DNA of 64,000 bases from Anseranas semipalmata (GCA_013399115.1 VXAA01006448.1:186001-250000); one strand, 5' to 3'; counted from the stretch's first letter, positions 42,901 to 56,830 are shown. Notes: a model not told the origin generated them from the sequence alone. Translations and numbers: made by a program.

Positions 42901-44231
42901 GACCAATTTAAACCAGAGGCTTTCAGATTAGCTTTTGTACTGTCTGTGATGCAGTATGGTCATGGCAAATTTATACGCAAAATAAGAACAGAAGAATCAA
43001 CTCAGCTGGCTGCACCTGTGGAGATGCGTATGAGCTCTACAATTCTGAACAGCCTTACACCAGCAGTGTTTTCAGTTCACTTAGTGGCCAGCAAGTGAAT
43101 GTTAAAAAACATGCTTTCTAGACCAAGCTAGAGCTTCCAGGACTCTTACTACTACCAACTGGAAAAGAAAGCCAAATAGATTATATTGACTCATTGTGGT
43201 CCTTTCTGTGGGAGATGAGGAAAAGAGGGTTAAAAAATTTCACACTTGAGAGAGAGAGTGGTGATGCCAGCATGGATGGAAAAGAGCGGGGGTAGCAGGA
43301 CAGATGAGCTACTTGTCTGCTAGGATAGGATGTCACAGGATGTCCACGATGAAGCAACAGAAGGGAGAAAAGTCAGGTGAAGATGTAGATATGAGAAGTC
43401 AGTACAGAGGTTCTGTTTCGGAGGCTGTAATATTAACATTAGTATGCACTTAGTTACTTTACTATATACTTTACTTATATTTTATACTGTACACCTTAAT
43501 ATATACTTTAATATAAGTAGCTACATTTATTAAAAGCTGCAGAAGAAAACAGTAACATTAAGATTTTTTTATTTTTTTTTTCTTAAACCACATTACTGTG
43601 AATCTGCTGTTTGTGAGTGTCTGTCTTCACTTTTCATTCAGGATCCTTAGTGATCAAAGTGATAATTTAAAAAGGTGCAAGACAAACCTTGGTACATTAG
43701 AGGAGAGCACTGGAACAGTGGAGACACTAGTAAATCAGTGCTTCTGAAACAATTTCTTTAGCTCATCTGGCCCATGGTCTAATAAGGAAAAGGCAAGCAG
43801 TTAGTTTATATGGCAGGGCTGTGCCAGAGGAGAGAGAAGTATAAACTCTCCAAGTATTAGGCTGTTCTACATAGTTTTTAGAACAGTGTTTTAGAGAGTT
43901 TACTTAATCTTGTGACTCTTGTTTAACCCTGGGATGCTATTCTTTTACGGGTTTGTGGCATCAAAGTAGCAGCACTTGGCCTATGTTAAGATGATGTTAA
44001 GATGTTAAGCCTTCTGCTTCCCAATGGCACTGTCCTAATTATAGCTGTTCAAGCATTTGGGGAAGAAAGGGGAGAGGAAGGAAAGGGGAAGGAATTAAGT
44101 AATTTATCCAAATTCATGCAACAAGCACCTATGGCCCTGTAGTTGTCTCCTCAGTGCTGTCTCCAGGGAGGGAGATGTGTTAGCCTTGGGTGAGAAGGAG
44201 CTCTCGGTATCATGACCTGTTTGACCAGTAG
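36961..44231. other. Intergenic DNA, no gene seen
   Basis: AT-rich with no supported gene. Local features are a 16-base perfect AT palindrome centred on GATATC at 39482-39497, and regulatory-looking stretches near 38.3-38.6 and 42.4-42.75 kb that are described as findings. The 199-codon minus-strand frame at 41443-42042 lacks an ATG at its start and looks like chance. Confidence 0.4.
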
Positions 44232-44236
44232 GAGAC

Positions 44237-45261
44237 TGTATTGGGTTTATGTGGCAAGGGCTTGGTAGTAGGGGGGCTGCAGGGGTGGCCTGTGTGAGAA
44301 GAGTCCAGAAGCTGCCCCATGTTAGATAAGAGCCAGTTCCAGCCGGCTCTAAAAGAGACCCGCTGACGGCCAGAGCCGAGCCAGTGAGCAACGTTGGTTG
44401 TGCCTCTGTGAGAGCAGATTTAAGGAAGGGAAGAAACTGCTGTGCAACAGCAGCTGGGAGAGAGAAGTGAGAAGCAGCACTGCAGACACCCAGGTCAGTG
44501 CAGCAGGAGGGCAGGAGGGGCTCCAGGCGCCGCAGCAGAAGTTCCCCTGCGGCCTGTGGAGAGGCCCATGGTGGAGCAGGCCGTCCCCCTGCAGCCCATG
44601 GGTACCGCATGGAGCAGATCTCCACACTGCAGCCCGTGGAGGAGCCCCCATGGAGCAGGTGGATGTGGCCTGAAGGAGGCTGCGGCCCATGGGAGCCCCC
44701 ACAGGAGCAGGCCCCAGGCCGGAGCTGCAGCCCATGGAGAGGAGCCCATGCAGGAGCAGGTGAGCTGGCGGGAGCTGCTGCCCATGGGGGAGCCATGTTG
44801 GAGCAGTTTGGTCCTGAGGGATGGACCCCATGGTGGGAAGCCCACACAGGATCAGTTCAGGAAGGATGGCATCCTGTGGGAGGGACCCCACGTGGAGCAG
44901 GGGCAGAGAGTGACTGTGAAGAGCGGTGGAGACGCAGCGTTAGGGACTGACCGCAGCCCCCATTCCCTGTTCCCCTCTGCTGCTCAGGGGGAAGAGGTAG
45001 AAGAGGGTGGATGGGGGAAGGTGTTTTTAGTTTGCTTGTAGTTTCTCATTGTTCTAGTCTGCTAGTGATAGGTAATAAATTATATTAATTTCCCTGTGCT
45101 GAGTCTGTTTCACCCATGATGGTAATTGGTGAGTGATCTCCCTTTGCTTATCTCAACCCTTGAGCCCTTTCCATTGTATTTTCTCCCCCTTTTCCTTTGA
45201 GGAGACAGAGTGAGAGAGCGGTTGTGGTGGAGTTGCTGCCCAGCAGGGTAAAACCACCACA
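44237..45261 (+). mobile_element. Solo LTR of an avian endogenous retrovirus
   Basis: A 1,025-base GC-rich element that begins TGTATTGGGTTTATGTGG and ends ACCACCACA, giving the canonical TG...CA termini. It is flanked by GAGAC (44232-44236) and GAGCC (45262-45266), a 5-bp target-site duplication with one mismatch. A 5-bp duplication is typical of ERVL-type insertions, but class is an inference. AATAAA lies at 45074-45079 near the 3' end and a TATA-like GATTTAAGG lies near 44417, both supporting plus orientation. The middle (about 44560-44900) is a degenerate repeat of units around CCCATGGAGCAGG. No gag, pol or env sequence is attached, so it is a solo LTR. I recognise the sequence as a common avian LTR but do not assign a database name. 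Confidence 0.85.
44560..44900 (+). repeat. Degenerate minisatellite inside the LTR
   Basis: Many imperfect copies of a unit containing GCCCATGG and GGAGCAGG, irregularly spaced. They create long stop-free frames on both strands (for example 44104-44847 minus and 44442-45041 plus) that are not genes. Confidence 0.75.
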
Positions 45262-45266
45262 GAGCC

Positions 45267-45793
45267 AAAAGAGACTGGCCTCATGTTGCATGTGCTTTCA
45301 AGATCGTACTAAGGCTAGCCAAGAGCCACCAACCTGCCCCATGCCCAGGACAGCCACAGCAACCACACAGTTCCCCTCTTTCTGCAGCAGCAAAGTTAAT
45401 GCAACCTTTCCTTTTCTGATACTGAGGTAATGCTCTTCCCCACCAATCCCTTTGGAGCAGAGATAGGATATGGGCATTTCCTCAGATGCCAGAAAAAGGC
45501 CGACAACACAAACTAGCAGAGAATTTGCATGAATGCGGCTGCCATTAGGGACATTTTGCATCTGCTGGGATTCTCCTTATTTACAAACATTAATGCAGAA
45601 GTGCAGTGACAGCCTGGCATTCGTGCCTGAGCTCACACATTTGGGGATATCCTACTCTACCGTTCATGGTCTATTCCCAGAAAGCGTGCCTGCTGCTTGT
45701 TGGCTGTGGGAATGACCTCTGCTCCTTGCAGAAGGGACCTTGGTCGCACTGCTTTTTTAAGCAAAGTGATCTAGAATATTATCATATTATCTT
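45267..45793. other. Unassigned DNA between LTR and CR1
   Basis: Just over 500 bases between two retroelements, with no recognised feature. Confidence 0.4.
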
Positions 45794-46880
45794 AGAATCA
45801 TAGAACATCCCGAGTTGGAAGGGGCCCACAAGGATCATTGGATCCAACCACTGGCTCCACACAGGAACACCCAAAAATCAAACCACATGTCTGAGAGTAT
45901 TGTCCAAATGCTTCTTGAACTTGAGCAGGCTTGCTGCCATGCAGGCTCCCTGGGGAGCCTGTTCCAGTGCCTGACCTGACCACTCTCTGGGTGAAGAACC
46001 CTTTCCTAACATCCAGCCTGAACCTCCCCTGTCACATCTTGATGCCATTTCCTCAGGTTCTGTCACTGGTCACCAGAGAGGAGATCGGCGCCTGCCCCTC
46101 CGCTCCCCTTGTGAGGCAGCTGTAGGCTGCCATGATCTCTCCCCTCAATCTCCACTTCTCTGGGCTGAACAAACCAAGTAACTTTAGCCGCTCTTTGTAC
46201 GTCTTGCCCTCTGGAGCCTTCACCATCTTCGTAGCCCTCCTTTGGACACTCTCTGATAGTTTTATGCCTTTCTTACATCATGGCACCCAAAACTGCACAC
46301 AGTACTCAAGGTGAGGCAGCACCAGCACAGAGTAGTGTGGGACAATCACTTCCCTCGACCAGCTAGCAATGGCGTGCTCGACGCATCCAGGACACAGTTG
46401 GCCCTTTTGGCTGCCAGGGCACACTGTTGACTCATATTCAACTTGCCGTCAACCATAACCCTATATCCCTTTCCATGGGACTGCTCACCAGCCTCTTTTC
46501 CTCCGGTCTGTACATACACCCAGGGTTGCCCTGTCCCAGGTGCAGAATCCGGCACTTGCTCTTGTTAAACTCCATATTGCTGGTGATTGCCCAGCCCTCT
46601 AATTTGTCAAGATCTCTCTGCAAGGCCTCTTTACTCTTGAGGGAGTAAACAGCTCCTTCTAATTTACTGTCATCTGCAAGCATATTTAATGTGCATTTCA
46701 AGTACTGCATCCAGATCATTTATGAAGATGTTGAAGAGAACTAGCCCCAGAATTCAGCCCTGGGGAACCACACTTGTGACTGGCTGCCAGTCCAATGTAA
46801 TCCCATTTACTAAAACACTAAAACACTAAAGCCCAACCCATCAGCCAGTTGTTCACCTGACTTCCAGCACCATACCGTGT
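45794..46880 (-). mobile_element. CR1 LINE, long 3' fragment with degraded reverse-transcriptase end
   Basis: About 1.09 kb in minus orientation. Its 3' terminus at 45794 reads, in reverse complement, as the CR1 tail (AATCATAGAACATCCCGAGT, TTGGAAGGGGCCC). Further in, minus-strand frames retain the C-terminal part of the CR1 polymerase. At 46438-46719 they show LADDSKLEGAVYSLKSKEAL, which carries the ADD of the reverse-transcriptase catalytic box, and then FNKSKCRILHLGQGNPGC. A shifted frame at 46346-46555 continues VDGKLNMSQQCALAAKRAN. The frame change and later stops show that it is dead. The 5' boundary near 46880 is approximate. Confidence 0.92.
46346..46719 (-). pseudogene. CR1 reverse-transcriptase C-terminal remnant
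   Basis: Two overlapping minus-strand frames that together cover the reverse-transcriptase region downstream of the catalytic ADD. A frameshift lies between RDIGLW and VDGKLNMSQQ, near 46470. It is an inactive part of the surrounding CR1 copy, not a host gene. Confidence 0.85.
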
Positions 46881-49800
46881 GACTTAGGTATTTACAGTCT
46901 AAATACAAGATTTAAATGTTCTCCCATTTAAACACAGGATGTCCATAAACAGTCAAACAGTTATGGAAGTTTCAAAATCTTGTTCTAATCCAGAACTGTA
47001 ATTTCCAACATGCGTTTGCACTGGTCATCAGATTTCCCTCTGCAGTTGAAGCATCACTGTCATTAATAATCTGTATCAATGTGTTACATGATCATGTCTG
47101 GAGTAAGTGTAGATCAATGTTAACAAATCTGTGTCCCTTGGAATACTTCTAAAGATCTAGCAGAAGGTAATTCACTGTTTTTCAAGCCTACTAGCACAGT
47201 CAGCTTAAATTTACCACAAAGGGTCATTCTTTCAATTGGAAATTTTTTAGGAGACACTGAATCAAAATGTTTGGTAGCCAGTTTCCTTAATAACTGAAGG
47301 GATGGTACAAAACCTGGATATTGTTTTACACTGATGTGTCCTAGAGTTGGTCAGAGATTTTTCACAAAGTTGTATCTGGATAAGATGTTCTCAAGAATTG
47401 CAGCATTGAAAAATGATTCACTTCCTTCACTGCTGTACCACAACTCATGCACTAATTACAATGCAAGAGGAACTAAGCTATATGTGAAATATTGCAGGAA
47501 GTGGATGGTCTTTGCAGAGGAGGCACTCCTTTTTCTGAATTGCTGACTTGAATTTGTCTCACCATAGTAGCAACTAGATCTGAGTCTGTGAACTTCAATG
47601 TCAGCCAAAAAAATTAAAAATTAAAAAAATCAGTGGTGATTTAAGGGAATTGGTTGATGAACTTACTGGGCTAGTGCCAATTGCAAAGTCATGGACTTTT
47701 TGGGGAAGGATCAGAAAGTTATAAGAAAGGAGTAGCATTCTTTGCTTTTTCTAAAGTGGAGAAAAATTTCCTTCTTATGATTATCTTCTGGTTTTGATCC
47801 CCTATGGACCAATAAATTCCATAGGGTAAGGGTAAGGAGGATATAACAAATGTTACCAGCCATATATATCTTTATTTTGAACAGACTATGTACGTGGCTA
47901 ACTGTGTGGACTTGATCTTGGGAATCCTGAAAGTTTTCTGATGGATGGACTAGAACAATGTTATGAGAAGTGAAACTTATTTTGCTTAACAGCTTTTACG
48001 TATAAATAAATGACAACTACTAGATGGAGGAAGGTGATCAGTGTGATTAAACCCTCATACTTTTGCAGGAGTAACTCATGCTCTGCTTAATCCCATATAG
48101 ATAAAGGAATGAAGATGTTTTGACCTTTAAGAAAAGCAGAGAGCCTTGAGAGTAAGAGAGACAAAGGCAAACATCTCCTGTGTTGATACCCTTGCTGACA
48201 CGTTATTCAGCAGCAGGGAAGGTTGTAAGGCAGAAGGCTGGTTGTTTCAAATAGCCCATTTAGCCATACGTAATGAAAATACTGTATGTGTCCCTAACAT
48301 AAACGTACTATTGTACAACACTGTGGTACCACAAAATATTTATGTTTTGTGTAGCAGTTGTTAATAATATGCATCTTGAAAACCTTATACCAGGTGACTG
48401 TAGCACTGGAATAAAAGAGCTAATGCGTGGCCTAATTCAAGGGTCTGCCAAAGTGTCACTCTGATCTGCTAGTACATATTTATGACCGAAACCTCTGAAT
48501 GGTTTAAGAAAATCCTAACAAAATCGTTGTAATGAGAAGTGTATGTTTCACCAGAGACTACAGATTGTGATTACCCAGACACTTGGCCGGGAAGAGGTAA
48601 AGCTCAGTTAAGAAAGTGTGATGTGATTGAGAGTGACTGTCTGGTACACCTTTTCTTACAGCGTAAAAATGACTGAAGCAAAGCCTTGCACCTGGCTGGG
48701 AAATTTGTGTAGTGTCCCCTAGCTGGTGACTGGTATCTTACTTCAGAAGTGACCTAAGAAGATCCAAAGATGTGGTCACATTTGATGGGACAGGGGTGGA
48801 AATAGAGATTTTTTTTTTTCTTTGCATTATCATGCTCAAGCAGCTGCTTTTAAAAATAAGTGAAAGGCAAAAATAAATTTCGAGACCAGTCAATAAATAA
48901 TCCACTTCTTTTATCCCTGAAAAATAGCTTGTCTACAAGGGAGACAAGTCAGGACAATATTAATGAAGCTGATGAAAGACAAGAGTTCATAAAGCAGGCA
49001 CGGGGGTAATCTTATTTAATGACTTTGGCTATCTTGTATAGCATCCCTCCTTAGGACCTGAATTCTTGGTTATGAATGGCATCAGGAGGATTTGCGAGGA
49101 TTGAATTTTCTTAGTTCAGATTAGTTCGAGATCTTTAGAAGCAGGATTTAGACAAACTACTCTTTCTTTTAGCCCAGTGTTGCTAGTGAGAGCCAAGTAC
49201 CAAAACCAGAGCAAATATTTTCTGATCCTCAGAGAGATTTCTGGCACACTCTGCCTCTGTAAGTCACACATTCATGTACAGTGCACATCCTTCCACGAAT
49301 ACCTCATTCCAGGCCAGGCATTTTTTATACTTGTAAGACATGGAGATGAGTTTCATTGGCCTGTATTGAAAAACAAGCAATTCTGTCAGCTGTGGAGTTC
49401 ATGCAGCCCAAATTCCTGTGGGTTTCAGTCCTTTAGTTTCCTCTTCGAGTTCTTTCCTCTTCTCCCATGCCAATAACGCCACCTTGTCCCCAGTGTCCCC
49501 ACCAGGAGCCAGGGCCATGTGCACATTCCATGTTGGCCCCATGCTGTTCGCTCACTTCCCTGGGAGTGAAGGACAGCCGCACGCTGCACCTTCCCCTCAG
49601 TGGGTCACTAGTTTCAGTCTCTGAGCTTTATATCCTAATGCTGATCCTTTTTCTTTTTTTTTTTTAAAGATTTTAACTGCCTTGGAAATACATATTCCTC
49701 TGGGCCAATCACTCAGAAGCTGTTAATGAGGGATGGATACTGACAGCACGACCTGGCTGCCTGCTGGCTGCTGACTGTCACCCATTAGATAATCTTTGTC

Positions 49801-52800
49801 TCATGTGGATGTGGAAGGTGTTAAATTTAGCAAAGCATTGTCTCACATAGCACCAAGAGCCACAGGGATGGAATTCTATGTCCACCTGCTTCTTTCTGCA
49901 GATTGGGTCATGATCATATTTATTCTACAGGAGCCTTTATAGGAAAATAAGCCGATGTGCTATTTTATTTTATCTTTCTAGAAGTCTGTGGCTGGGGAGC
50001 AACTTCTTCTTCAGGTTGACAAATTGCCCAAAGGTATCCGGGAACTGTGCTATCGAGCTCTGTTTTCTGAAAGTTTGGAATATTATTCCTTTTTTTGTTT
50101 TTGTTTTTATATCTGCTCATCCTGGAGTTCTGGCTTTTTGTTTTAATCTGTTCTGTCCTTAAACATTTGTACCCTCAAGCCTCTATCTGATGCATTTTGT
50201 TGAAGTATGTCTTTATTAAAATATGAAATGCTCTGAAGGGAACAAACAGTGACAGGAAGGTCATATTATGTAAAGTTGTTCAAAGAGAGTACAAAATAGT
50301 GTCAAAAACTCATCATATAAATGGACTTGGGACAAAAGAAGCTGGCTAGTTAGGTAGTCTCAGGGTTTCAAAAACAGTGGTATGGTGGTTAAAGGTAACG
50401 TAAGATTTTTTCTTTTTTTTTTTTTTTTTGCCATAAAAATACCAGAGTTTTTAGGGATGAAGAAAACAAAGGCATTTAAAACCAAGCTACAAAAAAACCC
50501 ACACTGAACTCCTGGCAGAAATCTTCATGTGTTGACCATATGACTTCAGATTCTGTGCTTGACCACACGTTTTGCCTATTAAAACTGAGTTGTCTGGCTC
50601 TTTTTTCTTTTTTTTTTTCATCATCATAACTTGAAAGGAGATTCTTGCACTGCAAAAACTGTAGGCCTGCTATAGGTGGGGTGAAACTATTAGATATAAA
50701 TGTAACAGTAAAGGGTCCTCTTTCTCTAAGGTGGAGGAACAAAAGTTTTAATGAGCTGGGCTCGTCATTGCAATAAATCCTTTGGTCAGACTTCAGGAAA
50801 ACTTTGTGCGGTGGCTTGAAGGTGTTCACAGAAATCACTCCACATTTCTCCAGCATGAAATCAAAAGCATTCAGTTGACCCCATGCTATCATGTATTGGT
50901 GAAGAGTGAACCATTTGTCTGGTTAAGAAGTAATATTTTAGAAGGTTTTGTGAAGTGAGAAGTATAGTTACAGAACAGTTGATATGGGGTGTGAAAAGTG
51001 CTTCCTTGACTTCCCCATGTAATTCCATGCATTTTATATGGTTGGTTGTGCTGTTAAAGAGCCGGGTGGACAAAATTCTTAAAAAAGCAAAGCAAACTAA
51101 AATACAGGTGGTGTATGGACTCTGTAAGTGGGCATATCATGCCTGAAAGTGGTGCTGGAAGATGGAAAAAATGAGTGACGATTCGTGGTGCAATAAATCT
51201 TCATGGTGACCAGTGCTCAGTGTGGCCCTGTTGCCACACCTCTACCTTAAAATTAGCAGTATGACAAGAAAAAAGGGGGCATTACAAAGGTTTTATTACA
51301 GTAGCACCAGAGATGAGACTTTTCCTACTTGACTCTCAACACATGACCAAAGATAGCCCTTGCCTCTAACAACTTATGATATGAATATAAAACAGCAAAT
51401 GGTTAGTAGACCTTGCAATTGGACAGAGGAACATATCTGGGGAGTCTTAACATGCTTTGAAAGCATTATCCTTCAGGGTCGCAATAAACCTGCTGACAGT
51501 GTAGCAAAAACAGACCCCAACTATACTCAGTGAAGATGCTGCAGGCATTTTGGCCAGCTGCTGCAAGCCTGCTTTCTGGCACAGAGAAGTGAGATTTGTC
51601 AGGAGGTGGCATATCCTTCACAGTCCCTGAGAAAATCCATCCAAACTCAGTTAAATTATGAGCAACAGAAACCTAATGACTTGTTTGAGTGCTAATCTCT
51701 TGTTCTCTTTGCCATTAGCCCCAGTCTCAGTGCAGTTTCAGGTTCAATCTCCTTCCCCTCCCTCTGCCAGACAACTGCAGCCACACAGACCTGCTCTGCC
51801 TTCTAGCCCTCCTGTCTAGTTTTCCCCATTGCTTTAAACGGTGGTTTGTCTTTCCTAGTCCTCATTTTATTCTTTAATTTAGTACGCTCCTCCACTTCCC
51901 ACCTGATCCGGTTTGTTATCTGCATTTAAACCAGATGGCTCCCTCCTCCCAGCTCCTGGGACACCGGCCACCGGCTCCCAGTGTTCCTGGGCTCTGCTCC
52001 TCTGCTTGCCTCCACGCCAGCTTGGGCTTACGGGAAAGACCAGTTTTGCCCTGGTAATCCTCCGGCAGGATGGCACTTGGGCAGCTTGGCTTTACACAGG
52101 GGCACTGCATGTTCAGTCAGGAGTGTAATTTTTAGCAATTTGAACCTCTGAAATGTTATTTTCTCTATGTCTGAAACCTGGCCAGGTTTTCTTCTTTGCC
52201 TGACTCAAAAGCTCTCTCTGCCAAACTTCAATTTTCTATTTCAAAATAGCAAGTCACCTTAGCATTTCAAAGAAAAAAATATACCCGCATTGTATTCCTC
52301 TGATGTCCAAACCAGTATTTTTTTCAGTGTTTTCTTCAGAAACAGATTAAACATTTTGACTGGTTTTATTTATTTATTTTTATTATTATTAAAGATAATC
52401 AACCTGAGGCAAACATTCAGCAGAGGCAGTATCACTCCAAATGGATAATGTTTGGCAAAGCCAGAAGCAACTGTGTCCTATAATGCAAAGTGTCAGTCAA
52501 CCTTAACTGGGCAATGCTAGAAGCTTTGTATAAAAAAACAGGCCTGGAGAAACGTAAATTTCCATGTCATACAATTCAGGATTTAAAGGATTTAAAGGAG
52601 GACACTCAAACATTGCTCCAGTTGAACTGAAAAAAAATAAAATTAAAAGCTGCAAAATTGTATTACTTTACATCTGCTTTGTTCATATTTTATAGGGGCA
52701 GCTTGAAATTTCAAAGCTATCCTGCCTGTGTTTTTTTTTTTAAAGCTTTTTATGTCCTGAGGCAATTTAGCTACTGAAACTGAGTATGAGGTACTGTGAG

Positions 52801-55800
52801 CACTCATGACTTTCAAGAAAGTAAAAAGTTGTCAAGTTTCAGGTTTTAATTAGGTACATTACTTTGTTCCCTTTGCTTAGACACTTGTATGTTTGCTTAA
52901 TAGGTTAATAACACTTCCAATGTTTGCAGCATGATCCTTAATGCTGTGTGTGGGTTTTGTTATTTCATTCCCACCTCCCTTCATTTTATATCAAACCTTG
53001 CATGAGGGGCAGGCAATTGAAGTCTCGTCCCTTTCAATTCACTAGGAAATCAATTCATTAGGAAATGTTTCAAAATACAGCTGTCTTTAAGCCCACCTTC
53101 CTAGCCCCAGCTGGGAGAATTCATCCTTCCCCTACCTGGAACACTCTTCTCACCTGAACTGTCCTCTGACACGTGGCCATTAGTGATTAAAAAGATGGAG
53201 GCTTTCATAGAATACGCATGAGAGCCTGATAATCTAATTACAGGTGATGCATTCTGTTAGATCGGTTTTATGCACAGCTACTAAATTCATTGCAAAGTCA
53301 CTATTAGTTTCAAGAGAGCCCCCCCAGCACAACATTTACTTTCACAAAAGCTGTACACCCTTGTACTCAAAGCAAAGGACTTACACCAATTTGAGTGTGT
53401 CCTTTATTTGTAACTGCTTTTAGAGAAATGATTGGATCCTTGGTCATGCAAATCAACAATCCTGACCACATGTCCTAGCTTTTGCTGCCATGGCCATAAA
53501 ACTGCAGTTTGTCTCACAGCCCTGGCCTGCTGCTAGATTTTCATAGCCCTGGGGACTCATGGGTGGCCTGTGCCTTGGACTTCAGTGTTTGGAAGTTTGT
53601 CTGTTCTTTGCTCCACTTTCACAACCGTACCCCCACCTTGGGTAATAAAACATATTACTTCCCTCTTCAAATCCCACCTCTTTAATACCTCTAGACCATC
53701 AGTTTTGCAATGATGGATGCTATGACATCTTTGTTACGATTGCTGCCTTTCCCTGTGCCACAGTTTGGTGACACAGCAGCAAAACATAATTGATGTGGAG
53801 AACAAGGTCAAAAAGTGTTTTGGCTGATCTTTTCTATCATGGTCCCAGAGCACCATAAATGGCTTTTCATCTTCATATACTCCTCCCAAAAGGCAGTTCG
53901 TTCTGGTTCAGCACTGGCAGTTGAAATCACAGATGGTGTTTTTAAACCACCTGTTTAAATACAGCCCTGGCAAACTTCCCCCTTTTCCTGGAAGCCACGT
54001 TATTTATGTTCAGCATGGTGGCACGTTCCCTCTCCCCACCCCTATTCACTTAAGCTCAGACCTGCTAGTGTCACCCTCCTGGCTCCTTCTCCCTGGGACT
54101 TTAGGTCTAATGTGTGCAAAAATCACTGTCCCCAGCCTCAAACTCTGAGACAGAGCTGTATCATCCTTGTTGTACAGATGTGGTTTTGAAAAAAGAGAGC
54201 TCATAGCTGGCTTGTCCAGAAAATCTATGGTCCAATCTATGGTCATGGTATTAGCCCAAGTCCCAGGTCAGTGGTATATTTACAAATTACAAATTACTAT
54301 TTACAAAGTTGAACTTCTTACCTTTATGTGAATCTGCAATGACTTCCCTTTGGGTAAGTGCTGCACTAGTATTGATATTTTAAAATGTTAGGTCTGCCTT
54401 CACTCTAATTTGCATCCTAATTTTAAAGCCTGACACTATTGGCTTAAACCGGCCATGACGCACATTTTCCTCCTCCTCCTCTCTCAGCTGGTATTTCTGG
54501 ACACCTGGTTTCATGGTAATTCTTAGTTTAAACCATGACAAAGACACTCTAAAATTAGCATCTTTTTTAGAACCTAATCCAGCTATCATTTGCTACCAGG
54601 TGTACTGCTTATTACCATGACAAGTCTCATTTCAGAAAACAAAATGACTGCAACAGTCTCATAGTTCCATTTTTTTTTTTCTGGTGACTCAAAGTGGCAC
54701 TCATTTAGAGCACACAGTCTCTAGTAAAGAGGCACTGTTTTCCTTTTAAAGCACTTGAAATACGCTATTGCTTCAGTTCTGTTTGGAAGGTAGGCTGCTG
54801 AGAACTACCATCAGCTCTCATTTGTAAGGTTGTAAAACTGGTGCAATGTAACGTAGTTTTGCAAATGCACTTGCAACAAAGATAACTTGCTTGGTATATT
54901 CATAAGGGAAGAGTCAGAGCATCCCTGTATGTGGAAATGTATTCATGCCGAGTCTGTTCCTTTAAGCCCTATGCGTCAGGCAAAATGAAGGACTACGCTG
55001 CCAGAATAACCTACTATGAATACAGAACGTGTGACAGCAGCTGGCTTGGAGATGTCTGTATGGCCTTTCTGTCTCTTGCTGACCAGCTTTACTCTACAGG
55101 AATTGCAAGTGGTCAGGAAATAGATCTTCTTGTACCTGCAGTGCCTTTTAGGTAAAATATGCTCTTACCTGTCACAGTCTGCACATCCCTTTTGTGTTCC
55201 TAAATTCTGTATTGGCAGCTTCCCTGCTAGTGAGAATTCTTGTTTATACACCGAAGTAGCACCAGTGGTTAAACACATGGATGTTGAGATACAACATATA
55301 CTCAGAAAGTGAGCTGGATTTGAGTGGTGGGACTGAGCTGGCTGTAACTCAAGAGCATATATGATGGAACATGTGTCTGCTGAGTGTCAACCCCGCACAG
55401 GCACAGTTGAGGAAACTACTTGGCCAGGGTATGCAATTCCAAAGTATAAAACCAGACTCCTCTTTTCTTTTCTTTTTCTTTTTTTTCTTTTTTTGCCAGA
55501 CAAAACCTGTGAGTCACTGTCTGGTAAAGACCAGCAGGGTTTAATAGCAGACACTCACGCCCCTAGGGCCTCACACTGGCATCTGGAGCTGCCCCTGGGG
55601 AACAAATAACTATCCCAACATCCCTCAAAAAACCCAGTGACCTGTGCCAGGGCAGACTGTATGCTTAGGGCATAAGGATGTAGCTTGGTAACCCTGCGGG
55701 TCATGGTCTTAATGGATTCTTTAGCTACCTACAGAAAAATGGTTTTATCTGAGAACTTTTCTCTCAGAGGCAATTCAGATATATCTGCTTCTATTAAGCC

Positions 55801-56830
55801 TTTTTTTGCAGTTCCAGTTGTTCCTCGCACAGAAATTAAATAGTCCAAGCACTTATGTACATTTAACAGTAAACCAAAGTGAAAAAAAAATCTTTGTATT
55901 TCATCCCTGTGCAAGAAATGGATGTGGGGACACTTCCACATTCCTCACCTCGTCCTTTACCCCTCACCCACGTGAGAACCTGCTTTTTGGATTTCTCCAT
56001 TAATTTGGCTCTTGATTCTGCAGTGAGATTTTTATGGGCTGAGCCTGCCCGTGCAAGGAGCCCCTTTAAAATCAACAAGGCTGGATGTGAAAACATGAGC
56101 ATGTCTGTGCAGACAAACATGCAACATAGGGGACCTGCTTTACCTTCATATCTAACAGATTAGTGGGCAAGATTTTCTGTAGTTAATTGCATCTGCTTGT
56201 GTTACATCTGCTCAAGACACGCTATTTTACAAGAAATGGTATGATAGTCTCCCTGTTACAAGAGGGCAGGTGGGCTTAGCATGTTCATGTCAAGAATGTT
56301 TTGTATGGAGTAGTCAATTTAATGGTGACGGATAAGGATGCACGTTTTCTGTTTGTGACAGATTATTGGTCTTGCTTTTAAGTATTGTATAAGTTTGTGT
56401 GTTCCTAACTCAGTGTGGGGACATGCTCGGACCCTAGCTGAGAAGAGAGCTAGGCACTGTCACAGCCCATAGCCAAGAGAATTTCAAAGAGTAGAAAGGG
56501 ACATATTTATACAAACAGAAAAGGCACAGAGCAATTATATGGCTTGCTTAGTGTTATGCAGAAGGCTTCTGTAGCAGGAGCTGAAAACAAATCTCCTGTG
56601 GCATAGTTTTGAAGACCAGGTCATTTCTGAGTAAAATAGAAGCTAAATTATATTTTCTTTCAATGGTCTGTAATGCCATACATTTATGACTGCATTAAAA
56701 CACTTACAAACTTATGAACCATGGCAAAGGAGAGGCAAAAGGGGAAAACATCTTCAGATTTCTCAATTGAAAGTACCTGAATCTACAAAATGAAAAAGAA
56801 TGTATTGAAATTTTGACTTAATGAGCTTTA

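Noticed and set aside
44104..45041. Long overlapping ORFs on both strands (up to 247 codons)
   Set aside because: They lie mainly within the solo LTR and its internal repeat array and contain no retroviral or host domain.
50476..50892. 138-codon minus-strand ORF
   Set aside because: No domain recognised, and part of it comes from a poly-T tract. Length is within chance expectation.
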